The notes under the pieces: model-generated
Seen by the model: the letters and a program-made list of their open reading frames with translations, nothing else
Database searches by the model: none
What the model was told of the DNA's origin: nothing
Source of the DNA: CAVTUU01 sp045804965
GTDB lineage: Bacteria > Chloroflexota > Chloroflexia > Thermomicrobiales > UBA6265
Reading direction: 5' to 3'
Assembly (NCBI GenBank): GCA_045804965.1
Contig: JBJMMD010000022.1
Location: 186,001-250,000 of the forward strand
DNA length: 64,000 nucleotides
Position numbers and translations under genes: made by a program
Part shown: piece by piece, positions 50,324-58,936 of the stretch
Layout of the letters: every line of letters begins with the position of its first letter
Position numbering within the stretch: the stretch's first letter is position 1

Positions 50324-51039
50324 CGCGGTTCCCCTTTGCCCTCACCATGTTCCGGTCCCAGGTCGACGATGACCCGGCGCTTGACCAGCTCGATGTGGTT
50401 GTTCAGCTCGTCGGCGGCGCGTTCGACATCCCCAGCGAGGAGCGCGGCGATGATCGCCCGGTGGTGCGCGATCGCCATCTCAACCCAATCGCGGCGGTGC
50501 GTCCCCGCCTTCTGGAAAACCGAAATCTGTGCCCACAGACCTTCGACGGCGGCGGTAAGCCGGCTATTGCCGGCGCGCTCGACCAATGCCCGGTGGAACT
50601 CGCGATCACATTCCAGAAACGCTGCCGCCGCGGCCAGCGATTCCTCCTCGCTCCCCGCTTCGGCATATTGCCGCTCGACGCCGGTCAGCTCGGCGAGCGC
50701 GTGGTGGAGCAGCGTGGTGTCGAGAAAGGGCGCCGAGGCCCGCAGCGCGGCCGCTTCGAGCGCCGCTCGTAACTCGTAGATTTCCTCGATGTCCTGGGTC
50801 GAAAAGGATGCAACATAGAACCCGCGATGCGGTTCGGCTTGGACAATGCCATCCTGCAGTAGCCGGTTCAGCGCCTCGCGGACCGGAGTCCGGCTCACGC
50901 CCAGCTCGTCGCTCAAGTGGAGATCGGACAACTTCTCGCCCGGGTGCAGCCGCCGGTCGAGAATGCGATCCCAGAGCAACTGGTACACGCTCTCGCCAAG
51001 TTTGTTGCGCAGGATGACCTCTGATCCCACTCCCGACAT
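50320..51039 (-). CDS. GntR family (FCD domain) transcriptional regulator
   Basis: About 239 residues; ATG 51039 is chosen for AGGGTGGG upstream, GTG 51048 being possible. Residues 10-75 form a GntR winged helix ('LGESVYQLLWDRILDRRLHP', 'LSDELGVSRTPVREALNRLL'). The rest is an FCD ligand domain ('IYELRAALEAAALRAS', 'DREFHRALVERAGNSRL'). FCD regulators usually bind sugar acids or keto-acids and repress their operon. The TGTATACA palindrome at 54844 overlapping the operon promoter is a likely target. Confidence 0.92.
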   Translation of the reverse strand: MSGVGSEVILRNKLGESVYQLLWDRILDRRLHPGEKLSDLHLSDELGVSRTPVREALNRLLQDGIVQAEPHRGFYVASFSTQDIEEIYELRAALEAAALRASAPFLDTTLLHHALAELTGVERQYAEAGSEEESLAAAAAFLECDREFHRALVERAGNSRLTAAVEGLWAQISVFQKAGTHRRDWVEMAIAHHRAIIAALLAGDVERAADELNNHIELVKRRVIVDLGPEHGEGKGEPR

Positions 51040-51049
51040 CGCGCCCACC

Positions 51050-52045
51050 CTAGGCCCGTCGCCGCAGGCGGTCGATCAGCACCGCGAGGATGATGACCGA
51101 CCCGATCACGATCTGCTGATAGAAGGCGGAAACATGCATCAAGGTCAGACCGTTGCGGATCACGGCCATCAACAGCGCCCCAATCAGTGTTCCGACGATC
51201 GTTCCTTCACCACCGAAGAGGGACGTGCCACCGATGACCACGGCCGCGATCGCGTCGAGTTCGGCGCCGGCGGCGACATTCGGTGCAGCCGAATTGAGGC
51301 GGGAACTCCACATGACCGACGCGATGCCTGCAGCTGCTCCCATTAAAGAATAGACTGCCAATTTGTACCTGGTTATGTTCACCCCTGAGAAACGGGTTGC
51401 CTGTTCATTGCCTCCGATTGCGTAGGTATAGAGCCCTAGTCGGGTGTAACGAAGAATCAGGAAGAAGACGATGAAAACTACTGCGGTCATGATTACCGGC
51501 GATGGAATGCCGCCATAGTCGCGGGTACCCCAAATGTCGAAGTGGGGCTGGACTTTGGTGATGCCGGACATTGGCTGGCCATTGGTCAACTGGAGCGCAA
51601 TACCGCGGAAGATCTGCATCGTGCCCAACGTGACGATGAACGGTGGGATCTTACCCAGTGTCACGATCAGTCCGTTAGCGAGACCGCAAAGTGTGCCAAC
51701 CGCGATGATGACGAGGACGGCGAGCCACATTGACCAACCGTGGTTGTACATCAGTAAGGCACCGCTGACGGAGCTGAGGGCGACGATCGAGCCCACGGAG
51801 AGATCGACGCCGCCGGTGAGGATGACAAAGGTCATTCCCATCCCAAGGATTGCGTTGAAGGAGGCCTGGCGAGCGATATTGAGCCAGTTGCCGTGGGACA
51901 TGAAGACCGATTCCTGGCTCCACAGGAACAACGACAGAATGATCAAGCTGGCGAGCGAGCCAAGCGTTTGCGAGAGCGCGCCGAGATTGATCCGGCGCAG
52001 ACCACCCGCGGTCGTACCGGCGGCAGCTTCGGCCTGTGAGCTCAC
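51050..52045 (-). CDS. Sugar ABC transporter permease (RbsC-like)
   Basis: A 331-residue inner-membrane permease with eight to ten helices. 'GMGMTFVILTGGVDLSVGSI', 'LCGLANGLIVTLGKIPPFIV' and 'LDAIAAVVIGGTSLFGGEGT' are the standard RbsC/XylH signatures. It forms the channel with the RbsA-like ATPase, whose stop it overlaps (GTGA at 52042). Confidence 0.95.
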   Translation of the reverse strand: MSSQAEAAAGTTAGGLRRINLGALSQTLGSLASLIILSLFLWSQESVFMSHGNWLNIARQASFNAILGMGMTFVILTGGVDLSVGSIVALSSVSGALLMYNHGWSMWLAVLVIIAVGTLCGLANGLIVTLGKIPPFIVTLGTMQIFRGIALQLTNGQPMSGITKVQPHFDIWGTRDYGGIPSPVIMTAVVFIVFFLILRYTRLGLYTYAIGGNEQATRFSGVNITRYKLAVYSLMGAAAGIASVMWSSRLNSAAPNVAAGAELDAIAAVVIGGTSLFGGEGTIVGTLIGALLMAVIRNGLTLMHVSAFYQQIVIGSVIILAVLIDRLRRRA

Positions 52046-53610
52046 GCTACCGCCTCCTCATCCTCGACCGGCGCTGCGGCGTGGGTCATCACGACTTCCT
52101 GTGTCGCGATCGGACCGTCCAGCTCGGCGACGATTCGGCCGCCGCGCATGACGAGAATACGGTCACTCATGCCGAGCACTTCGGGCAGTTCGGAGGAGAT
52201 CATCACAATCGCCGCCCCGTTCGCCAGTAACTCGTTCATCAACCGATAAACCTCAACCTTGGCGCCGACGTCGATCCCCCGCGTCGGCTCGTCGAACATA
52301 AAGATGTCAGCCTGAGTCAGCAGCCACTTTGCGAGTACGACTTTTTGTTGATTGCCGCCTGAGAGGTACATCACCTTTTGGCGCGCGCTCGGTGTTTTGA
52401 TGCGGAGAGCGTCGATGAAACGATGCGCCGCCTTGGCTCGGCGCGAAGGTAGGACCAGACCCGGCGGCGAAGGAAGGTTGCCGGGCGCGGCGACGGCGAT
52501 GTTGTCGGCCACGGATAGCGCTAAGACGAGCCCGTGCTGCTTGCGATCCTCCGGCAGCAGCGCCATCCGCTGTTTGATCGCCACGCCGGGACTGGAAATC
52601 TTGACCGCCAGCCCGTTGATCTCGATCTCCCCACTGTCTAACTTGTCTATGCCAAAAAGCGCCCGCGCGAGCTCGGTCCGACCCGCGCCGACCAGGCCGG
52701 CGATCCCGACCAGCTCGCCGCGGCGCACTTCCAAGGAGACGTCGTGGAGCACTCCGGTGCGGTTGAGACCGTTGACCCGGAGCGCGACCGCTCCCGGATT
52801 GGGCGGTTGCTTGGGGAATTGCTGCGTCAGCTCGCGGCCGACCATCAGGCGGATCAAGTGGCGCGGCGACGCCTCCGCGATCGGGAGCGTCGCCACGTAG
52901 CGACCGTCGCGGAGCACGGTGACGCGATCGCCGACCCGAGTTGCGTCCTCAAGGTGGTGGGAGATGAAGATGATCGCCGTGCCCTGCGCTTTGAGTTTGT
53001 CGACGAGCCTGAACAGGATTTCGGCTTCTTCGGCCGTGATCGCCGCGGTCGGCTCGTCCAGAATCAGCACCCGTGCCTTGGCCACGAGCGCCTTGGCGAT
53101 CTCCGTCATCTGCTGCAGCGCGACGCCAAGCCGGCGCACCTGCGTATGGGGGTCGAGGGTGATCCCGAGCGCGAGGAGTTGGTCCCGCGCTTCTTCGTAA
53201 AGCTCGAGCCAGTCGATCACGCCCGCCCCGGCGCGAATTGGTTCCCGCCCGAGAAAGATGTTCTTGCCGACGTCGAGGTGGGGGATAAGGTTCAACTCTT
53301 GATGGACGGTGCTGATGCCCAAGGTCTGGGCGCTGTGCGGATCCTTGAGCGCGATCGGCTGGCCGTCGAGCAGAATCTCGCCTTCATCGGGTTGGTAAAT
53401 GCCCGAGAGGATTTTGACGAGGGTCGACTTGCCGGCGCCATTTTCGCCGACGAGTACATGCGCCTCGCCACGGCGCAGATCGAAACTGACCTCGTCGAGC
53501 GCGACCACACCGGGGAAGCGCTTCGAAATCCCGCGGAGCTCGAGCACCAAGGGCTGAAGCTCAGCATCATGATCGGAGTTAGGGACCGCCGGCGATTCAG
53601 GTTCCTTCAT
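52042..53610 (-). CDS. Sugar ABC transporter ATP-binding protein (RbsA-like, two NBDs)
   Basis: A 522-residue protein with two ABC domains. The first has Walker A 'GENGAGKSTL', signature region 'LGVALQQMTEIAKAL' and Walker B 'ARVLILDEPTAAI'. The second has the degenerate 'GLVGAGRTELAR', signature 'LSGGNQQKVVLAKWL' and 'IFMFDEPTRGIDVGA'. This is the carbohydrate CUT2 arrangement used for ribose, xylose, fucose or erythritol-type importers. Confidence 0.95.
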   Translation of the reverse strand: MKEPESPAVPNSDHDAELQPLVLELRGISKRFPGVVALDEVSFDLRRGEAHVLVGENGAGKSTLVKILSGIYQPDEGEILLDGQPIALKDPHSAQTLGISTVHQELNLIPHLDVGKNIFLGREPIRAGAGVIDWLELYEEARDQLLALGITLDPHTQVRRLGVALQQMTEIAKALVAKARVLILDEPTAAITAEEAEILFRLVDKLKAQGTAIIFISHHLEDATRVGDRVTVLRDGRYVATLPIAEASPRHLIRLMVGRELTQQFPKQPPNPGAVALRVNGLNRTGVLHDVSLEVRRGELVGIAGLVGAGRTELARALFGIDKLDSGEIEINGLAVKISSPGVAIKQRMALLPEDRKQHGLVLALSVADNIAVAAPGNLPSPPGLVLPSRRAKAAHRFIDALRIKTPSARQKVMYLSGGNQQKVVLAKWLLTQADIFMFDEPTRGIDVGAKVEVYRLMNELLANGAAIVMISSELPEVLGMSDRILVMRGGRIVAELDGPIATQEVVMTHAAAPVEDEEAVA

Positions 53611-53668
53611 GGTCTTGTTCTCTTGGTCCTCCTCGCCAGCATCAATCCCTAACTCCGCACGACCAGGG

Positions 53669-54673
53669 TTACTTCAGATATTGATCGACGTTGTCGGCAG
53701 TCGCCAGGCCGGAACCGGAGTCGACCTTGGTCGGAATCTCCTCGCCATTCAAGTGGCGGACCAAAAGATCGACGCCGAGCGTACCCATAACGGCAGGGAA
53801 CTGAAGCACGTCAGCAGCGAGCGTGCCGTCCTTGATCGCCTGCAACCCGTCCTTCGTGCCGTCGAAACCGACGACTACGACATCGGAGCGATTGGCGGCT
53901 TTCAGTGCTTGGATCGCGCCCAGGGCTGGCGGATCGTTCGCCCCGAAGATCGCCTTGATGTCCGGATCGGAAGTGAGAATGTTTTCAGTGATTGAGAGAC
54001 CTTCGGCCTCCATCCAGTGTGCACTTTGATCGATGACCTTAATATCGGGATACTCGCCCAGCGCCTTGTGCAATCCTTCGTTGCGGGCCTGGGCCGTTTG
54101 GTTGGCCATGTCACCCTGCAGATTCAGCACCTTGCCGGATTTGTCGATCGCGTCCGCGATAAACTCGCCGCCGAGCGCAGAGGCCTTGACGTTATCGGTC
54201 TGGATCAGGCTAATGATGTCGCCGCCAGCTGGTGCGGTATCGACCACGAGGACCGGAATGTTGGCGTTGTTGGCGGCCTCAATGCCTGGAACTATGCCTG
54301 CCGCGTCGACTGTCCCAAGGATGATGCCTTGATATTGCTGCGTCACTGCGTCTTCCAACTGTGCAACTTGATCGGCAACGCCGCTCGCAGTCGGGAGCGA
54401 AAACACATCGACCGTCACGCCATCTTCCGCAGCGCGAGCGGTGATTGCTGCCTTCATCGTTATCCAAAATGGAAGATCGGGGAAAACCTGCATGAAGGCG
54501 AGCTTATATGCGGAATTGCCCTTGACCGGTCCGTACTTTGTCATGAGGTCGGGCGTCGCCTCTGGGCTCGCCTCAGGAGTTGCTCCTTGCGCGAACGCGT
54601 TGGCCCACTTCAGCGCCGGCGTCGCGGCGACGGCCGAGGTCAGCACGAGGAACTTCCGTCGATTCAATTCCAT
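53669..54673 (-). CDS. Sugar ABC transporter substrate-binding protein (RbsB-like)
   Basis: A 334-residue exported binding protein, first gene of the sugar-acid operon. ATG 54673 has AGGAGGGG upstream. 'MELNRRKFLVLTSAVAATPA' is a Tat-like signal, followed by a TPEASPEATP spacer. The periplasmic-binding fold shows 'KLAFMQVFPDLPFWITMKAA', 'GIILGTVDAAGIVPGIEAAN' and 'VVVVGFDGTKDGLQAIKDGT'. A CUT2 sugar ligand is expected; which one is not readable. Confidence 0.93.
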   Translation of the reverse strand: MELNRRKFLVLTSAVAATPALKWANAFAQGATPEASPEATPDLMTKYGPVKGNSAYKLAFMQVFPDLPFWITMKAAITARAAEDGVTVDVFSLPTASGVADQVAQLEDAVTQQYQGIILGTVDAAGIVPGIEAANNANIPVLVVDTAPAGGDIISLIQTDNVKASALGGEFIADAIDKSGKVLNLQGDMANQTAQARNEGLHKALGEYPDIKVIDQSAHWMEAEGLSITENILTSDPDIKAIFGANDPPALGAIQALKAANRSDVVVVGFDGTKDGLQAIKDGTLAADVLQFPAVMGTLGVDLLVRHLNGEEIPTKVDSGSGLATADNVDQYLK

Positions 54674-54843
54674 CGTCAATTTCCCCTCCTGTGAATCGAA
54701 GATCATCGTCCAAGATGCCTAATTTGTTGCGCCGTTCACCTCCTTCGTTGGCACAACGCAGTCGGATGAATCTCCCTCATCTCGCTCTGGCCCCAGGTGA
54801 AGGGCATATGAGCTATCTGCTTCAGCCGTGTTTGTGTGGAATC

Positions 54844-54851
54844 TGTATACA
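54844..54851. promoter_or_regulatory. TGTATACA operator candidate for the GntR/FCD regulator
   Basis: A palindrome of the y-GT-nn-AC-r type used by FCD-type GntR proteins. A second half-like GTATGCAC follows at once. It lies at the expected transcription start of the minus-strand promoter 54858-54887, so binding would block the sugar-acid operon. Confidence 0.5.
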
Positions 54852-54857
54852 GTATGC

Positions 54858-54887
54858 ACATTATTCAGCGGGCCGCTCCCGTGTCAA
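54858..54887 (-). promoter_or_regulatory. Promoter of the sugar importer/sugar-acid operon
   Basis: On the minus strand TTGACA (54887-54882), 18 bases, TAATGT (54863-54858). This is the best sigma-70-like promoter seen in the window, and it points toward the RbsB-like gene 185 bases away. A long leader follows. Confidence 0.6.
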
Positions 54888-55106
54888 GGATCATTTACCA
54901 CACAGTCAGCGGTAGCCAACACCTTACGTCCGACGCGGCGTCACCGCGTGCGCGGGCCCGAATCACCCTTCCCGCGCTCGACCTACAAAGCCGACTGAAG
55001 ACTGTTTGAGCACGGTGCCATTCGTCGTGGCGTGGCGGCGTATAGCTGTACGCCCGGGATCGCGTGCGACCTGGGTTGCCATCGGCAGCCTTCGTCTTCA
55101 CCTGGC

Positions 55107-55132
55107 GGGCGCACACGCCGTGCGCCCCTACG
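55107..55132. repeat. GGGCGCAC palindromic repeat, copy C
   Basis: GGGCGCAC-ACGCC-GTGCGCCC followed by CTACGG. Same design as 41804 and 47398. Confidence 0.6.
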
Positions 55133-55166
55133 GAGACTGCGGTTCATTCGGGCGCGCACAGTCCCG

Positions 55167-55196
55167 CATGGGGCTTCGTTGTCTTAGCGGGGAAGG
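55167..55196 (+). repeat. Diverged single REP-like element
   Basis: CAGTCCCG, a short spacer, then CTTCGTTGT and TAGC, aligning with the REP at 11344 with one extra base. It is 44 kb from the Y1 transposase gene and has no inverted partner. Confidence 0.5.
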
Positions 55197-55387
55197 GTCA
55201 CTTCGAGCCCAGCGTCGCGGCGCAGCCGCGTCGATAGAGTGAGAGTGCTCCGGGTGAAGGCATTTGCCACGAGACCCTTGCGCCATCCTGCCAGGCGGCT
55301 ATGCTACATTCACGAATCCTGGAATCAAGTCTCTTGCCACCTCGCGATTCGTGCGCCAGGTGGCCGGCGAGGCAGGAGCGCGCATCG

Positions 55388-56572
55388 ATGAAGTTAGCAG
55401 CCCGCATGGGACGGCTCGGCACCGAAACCGCATTTGAAGTGCTGGTGCGCGCCCGTGCTCTCGAAGCTCAGGGCCGCGACATCGTTCACCTTGAGATTGG
55501 CGAACCAGATTTCGATACCCCCGCTAACGTAATCGAGGCGGGCTGCACCGCGCTCCGCACTGGGTGGACGCACTACGGCCCAGCGGCGGGGCTGCCCGAT
55601 TTGCGCCAGGCCCTCGCCGATTACCTCAACCGCTCGCGTCAAACCAGCTTTCGTCCGGAACAGATCGTCGTCACCCCGGGCGGCAAACCCATCATGTTTT
55701 TCGTCATCCTGGCGCTGCTGGAAGCGGGTGACGAGGCGATTTACCCCAACCCCGGTTTTCCGATCTACGAGTCGATGATCAATTTCAGCGGTGCGATTCC
55801 GGTGCCGGCACCGCTGCGTGAGGAGCGAGACTTCGCCCTCGATGTCGACGAGCTCGCCACGCTCATCACCCCACGCACGAAGCTGCTGATCATCAACAGT
55901 CCCGGCAATCCGACGAGCGGGGTACTTAACCGCGCGGACATCGAAGCGATCGCAAAACTGGCGGTCGAACACGACCTTACCGTCCTCGCCGACGAGATCT
56001 ACAGCGAGATCATTTACGAGGGGGAGCACGTCTCAATCGCGGCCATGCCAGGCATGGCCGAGCGCACGATCCTGCTCGATGGCTTTTCCAAGACCTACGC
56101 GATGACCGGGTGGCGGCTCGGGTACGGGGCGATGCCGGAGGAGTTCGCGGGCCAGATTTCGAAGCTGATGGTCAACAGCGTCTCCTGCACCTCGATGGCG
56201 GTGCAACGGGCTGGGATCGAGGCGTTGAACGGTCCGCAAGATGAAGTGCGGTTGATGGTCGAGGCGTTTCGCCGCCGCCGCGATCTGATCGTCGACGGTC
56301 TCAATGCAATCGACGGCATTATCTGCGTTCGCCCGAAGGGGGCGTTTTACGTTTTCCCCAACATCTCCGCTATGGGCAAGTCGAGCAAGGAATTCGCCGA
56401 TTTCTTACTCAACGAACATGGCGTCGCGGCGGTGGCGGGCACGTCCTTTGGCAAGTATGGCGAGGGCTATTTGCGGCTCTCCTATGCGAACTCGGAGGAC
56501 AACTTACGGAAGGCGCTGGAACGGGTGGAGGCGGCCACGCGGTCGGCGGTAGGGGCGGGTTTGCCCCGTTAG
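55388..56572 (+). CDS. Class I/II PLP-dependent aminotransferase
   Basis: A 394-residue fold-type I enzyme. 'HLEIGEPDFDTPANVIEAG', 'WTHYGPAAGLPDLRQALADY', 'NSPGNPTSGVLN' and 'DGFSKTYAMTGWRLGYG' (with the Schiff-base Lys) are intact. It would move an amino group between an amino acid and a keto-acid. ATG 55388 with GGAG nine bases upstream is preferred over an upstream ATG at 55301. The partner acids are not readable, although AspC/alanine-type enzymes look like this. The NERD-like gene follows after 14 bases. Confidence 0.93.
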   Translation: MKLAARMGRLGTETAFEVLVRARALEAQGRDIVHLEIGEPDFDTPANVIEAGCTALRTGWTHYGPAAGLPDLRQALADYLNRSRQTSFRPEQIVVTPGGKPIMFFVILALLEAGDEAIYPNPGFPIYESMINFSGAIPVPAPLREERDFALDVDELATLITPRTKLLIINSPGNPTSGVLNRADIEAIAKLAVEHDLTVLADEIYSEIIYEGEHVSIAAMPGMAERTILLDGFSKTYAMTGWRLGYGAMPEEFAGQISKLMVNSVSCTSMAVQRAGIEALNGPQDEVRLMVEAFRRRRDLIVDGLNAIDGIICVRPKGAFYVFPNISAMGKSSKEFADFLLNEHGVAAVAGTSFGKYGEGYLRLSYANSEDNLRKALERVEAATRSAVGAGLPR

Positions 56573-56586
56573 GGAGGCGAGTTTCG

Positions 56587-57762
56587 GTGGCGCGTATTTT
56601 TGCGGGCAACCGCGCGATGGTCGACGAGGAACTCCTCGAGGCCGTCAAGCAACTTAATGATGACTTCTGGGTTTTCGCGGAATTCGACGTCCATCGTCGC
56701 AACATCGACTGGCTCATCATTCGCCAGGTTCCAGATGATCGGCCCGCGGGACGCTTTTCAACGGTGATTTTGACCGAGCTCAAGCGCACGAGGGCGATTC
56801 TCGACGGCGACGACAACGGCCGCTGGCGCGAATGCCGGGAAGGGATCTGGGCTGAGCTCGAACCGGGCAACATGCGCGACGCCAATCCTTGGCGGCAGCT
56901 CATCAATACAGTCAATGTCTTTCGCGATTGGATGTACAACAACCAGCGGCGGTTTCTGACCGACGGTGATGGACAGCTTTATCCCGAGTCGGCGGTCAAG
57001 GTCTGGCCAAACTTGCTCATCCTTAGCGATCCCCCCGACCTCGTGCACCGCCTGCCCTTGAAACCGCAAAACGGCTACGGCGCCTATCACTTCGAACTCG
57101 ATGAGTGGATTCGCCGGGTCTACGGCTGGACTCCGCGCGACGGACTTCGCCTCACCGCGAGCGAACTCGCGGACCTCGCGCACGCGCTCAGCCTGACGCC
57201 GATCGTGTACGAACCGAACGCCACGCGCCGCTTCACCGAACCGTTTGCCGTCGATCTCGAACCAGCGGACATGCCCGCATTAAGCGGTTCGCTCGATTGG
57301 GTCGACGGTCTCTCGGTGTGGGCGGCCGGGATCGAGCAACGCGTCCGTCACCTCGAACAACAACTCGCGGCCCTATCGGAAAGCGCGGTTCCCAGATCCC
57401 CGGAACGAAAACCGGCACGCACGCTCGCACCGGTCGCGACCAATCCGGATCGGCCGCTGAGCGAACACGAATGCGAACTGATCGTGAACGCGATGACGGC
57501 GCTGAGAGCGGCTGGCAAGAACCGCGATTTCCCGTCCGTATTCGCGGAGATGCATCGGGTGATTGGCGGACCGACCTTCAAGTCGCGCAACTTCAACGGC
57601 TATGGCAGCGCGATGGCGATGATGCTACGCGCCGCCACCGAAGGTCTCGTCAGGTTCGGCCCCCTCGACGGCAACGGCGTCCCCACGCTCTTCCTCCCGG
57701 ACGAGGCGATCGATGAAGCACTTGTGATCGAAGCGGAGATGGCGGAAGCAGGAGGAGATTAG
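56587..57762 (+). CDS. NERD-like nuclease domain protein with C-terminal OST-HTH-like domain
   Basis: A 391-residue protein with GTG start and GGGAGG upstream. Residues 10-75 ('LNDDFWVFAEFDVHRRNIDW', 'LIIRQV', then 'STVILTELKRTRAI') give the D...ExK core of NERD/PD-(D/E)xK nucleases. A central region of about 200 residues is unrecognised. Residues about 295-370 ('ELIVNAMTALRAAGKNRDFP', 'TFKSRNFNGYGSAMAMML') look like an OST-HTH/LOTUS RNA- or DNA-binding domain. A short helical segment ('WAAGIEQRVRHLEQQLAALS') precedes it. It might cut nucleic acids; a role in defence or repair is possible. Both domain calls are by eye. Confidence 0.65.
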   Translation: MARIFAGNRAMVDEELLEAVKQLNDDFWVFAEFDVHRRNIDWLIIRQVPDDRPAGRFSTVILTELKRTRAILDGDDNGRWRECREGIWAELEPGNMRDANPWRQLINTVNVFRDWMYNNQRRFLTDGDGQLYPESAVKVWPNLLILSDPPDLVHRLPLKPQNGYGAYHFELDEWIRRVYGWTPRDGLRLTASELADLAHALSLTPIVYEPNATRRFTEPFAVDLEPADMPALSGSLDWVDGLSVWAAGIEQRVRHLEQQLAALSESAVPRSPERKPARTLAPVATNPDRPLSEHECELIVNAMTALRAAGKNRDFPSVFAEMHRVIGGPTFKSRNFNGYGSAMAMMLRAATEGLVRFGPLDGNGVPTLFLPDEAIDEALVIEAEMAEAGGD

Positions 57763-57820
57763 GGAGCCCTGAAACCGCCAAAAGTTAAAAACGGTATGGC
57801 GACCGATTCGTATTCGCCGT

Positions 57821-58450
57821 TCAAATCGGTTTCTGTGACGACTTCTCTCGTGCCCTGACCAGATGTTCCAACTCGGTCACCGTCCGATCCAACTCGTCGA
57901 TCAATGGGGAGGATTCGACCTCTCGAAAGGCCGTGACCAACGCGCGGTAGTACCACAGCGTACCAACTTGCTCTCCTTGAAATCGGCCCCAGAGCGCTTC
58001 CCCGAGCTGCCGGTAGTCGGCAAGGATTGACCGCGCATTGGCCAATTTGTCAGCGGCCGAGACCAACCGGACCGAAGGGGAAGCGTGCCTTACATGCGCG
58101 ATGTAGCCTTCTTTTCGTTCGCGCCACGGCGGCTTAGGTACGGTGTCGGTATCAGAGCACCCATCTACGATGATGACAACAGATTCACCGAAGCGACGTT
58201 TGATCTCCTCGCGCGTCAATTGCCCCCCTTGATCTTCGACCCCATCATGTAGCAGCGCCGCAATTGCTTCGTCCTCGCTGCCTCCGTATTCCAGTACTAT
58301 CGCCGTCACAGCCAACAAATGCGCGAAATATGGGATCGCTGTGCCTTTGCGTAGCTGGCCAGCGTGTAAATACCTTGCGAAGACGAGGGCGTCATCGAAC
58401 CGGGGTGAAAGAGGCACTTTAGTAGCATCCACGTGCGTCGCAATTCCCAA
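57821..58450 (-). CDS. HD-domain protein (RelA/SpoT-type HD fold)
   Basis: About 209 residues. 'FARYLHAGQLRKGTAIPYFA', 'HLLAVTAIVLEYGGSEDEAI', 'AALLHDGVEDQGGQLTREEI' and 'VRLVSAADKLANARSIL' supply the H...HD...D metal set of an HD hydrolase most like the (p)ppGpp hydrolase half of SpoT. No synthetase or TGS domain is present. It may hydrolyse ppGpp or another nucleotide. TTG 58450 gives the longest frame, but GTG 58432 is possible. Confidence 0.8.
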   Translation of the reverse strand: MGIATHVDATKVPLSPRFDDALVFARYLHAGQLRKGTAIPYFAHLLAVTAIVLEYGGSEDEAIAALLHDGVEDQGGQLTREEIKRRFGESVVIIVDGCSDTDTVPKPPWRERKEGYIAHVRHASPSVRLVSAADKLANARSILADYRQLGEALWGRFQGEQVGTLWYYRALVTAFREVESSPLIDELDRTVTELEHLVRAREKSSQKPI

Positions 58451-58541
58451 CTCGAAAATTTGTCATGCTCGACCGTTCCTCAACTGGCTATCGGCACTCC
58501 TCTGATCCGAACGCGCGTTGTTTGAACGGCGTACTGTCGCC

Positions 58542-58865
58542 TCAACCTTCAATCTCAGCCGGTGCGAAAAACACGAGGATTTGCAGATCTTCGGTGATGC
58601 TGTGGAAGCGGTGGTCGACAGTGGCGGGGACATAGATGATGGAGCCGGGGCGGACGGGGCGGTCGACACCGTCGACCTGGATCATGCCGCGGCCGTCGGC
58701 GATGAAATAGACCTCGTCTTCGCCGTGCGGCTGTTGCGGGTCGGCGCTCTCCGCTGGGAGGACGTAGACGCCCACGCTTAGCGCGGGGACCTTGAGGAAT
58801 TCGTAATACAGCTGGTCCTTGGCCCTGTGTTCCTCAAGCACTTCTTCGAGTTCGAACGCTTCCAT
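58542..58865 (-). CDS. Cupin domain protein
   Basis: A 107-residue single-cupin protein. Cupin motif 1 is 'PHGEDEVYFIADGRGMIQVD' and motif 2 is 'PGSIIYVPATVDHRFHSI', giving His, Glu and His ligands. Small cupins of this sort bind a metal and act as enzymes or sensors. It stands alone with no informative neighbour. Confidence 0.85.
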   Translation of the reverse strand: MEAFELEEVLEEHRAKDQLYYEFLKVPALSVGVYVLPAESADPQQPHGEDEVYFIADGRGMIQVDGVDRPVRPGSIIYVPATVDHRFHSITEDLQILVFFAPAEIEG

Positions 58866-58936
58866 CTACCCCTCCATAAATGTCCGAATGTGGATACGTC
58901 CTCTGTGACTCTATCAGGTCGAGCGAGGACGTTCAC

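Larger units (their letters stand above)
54888..55387. other. Intergenic region upstream of aminotransferase
   Basis: No supported gene. It holds the palindromic repeat copy C (55107-55132) and a single REP-like element (55167-55196). The rest is unremarkable. Confidence 0.6.
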
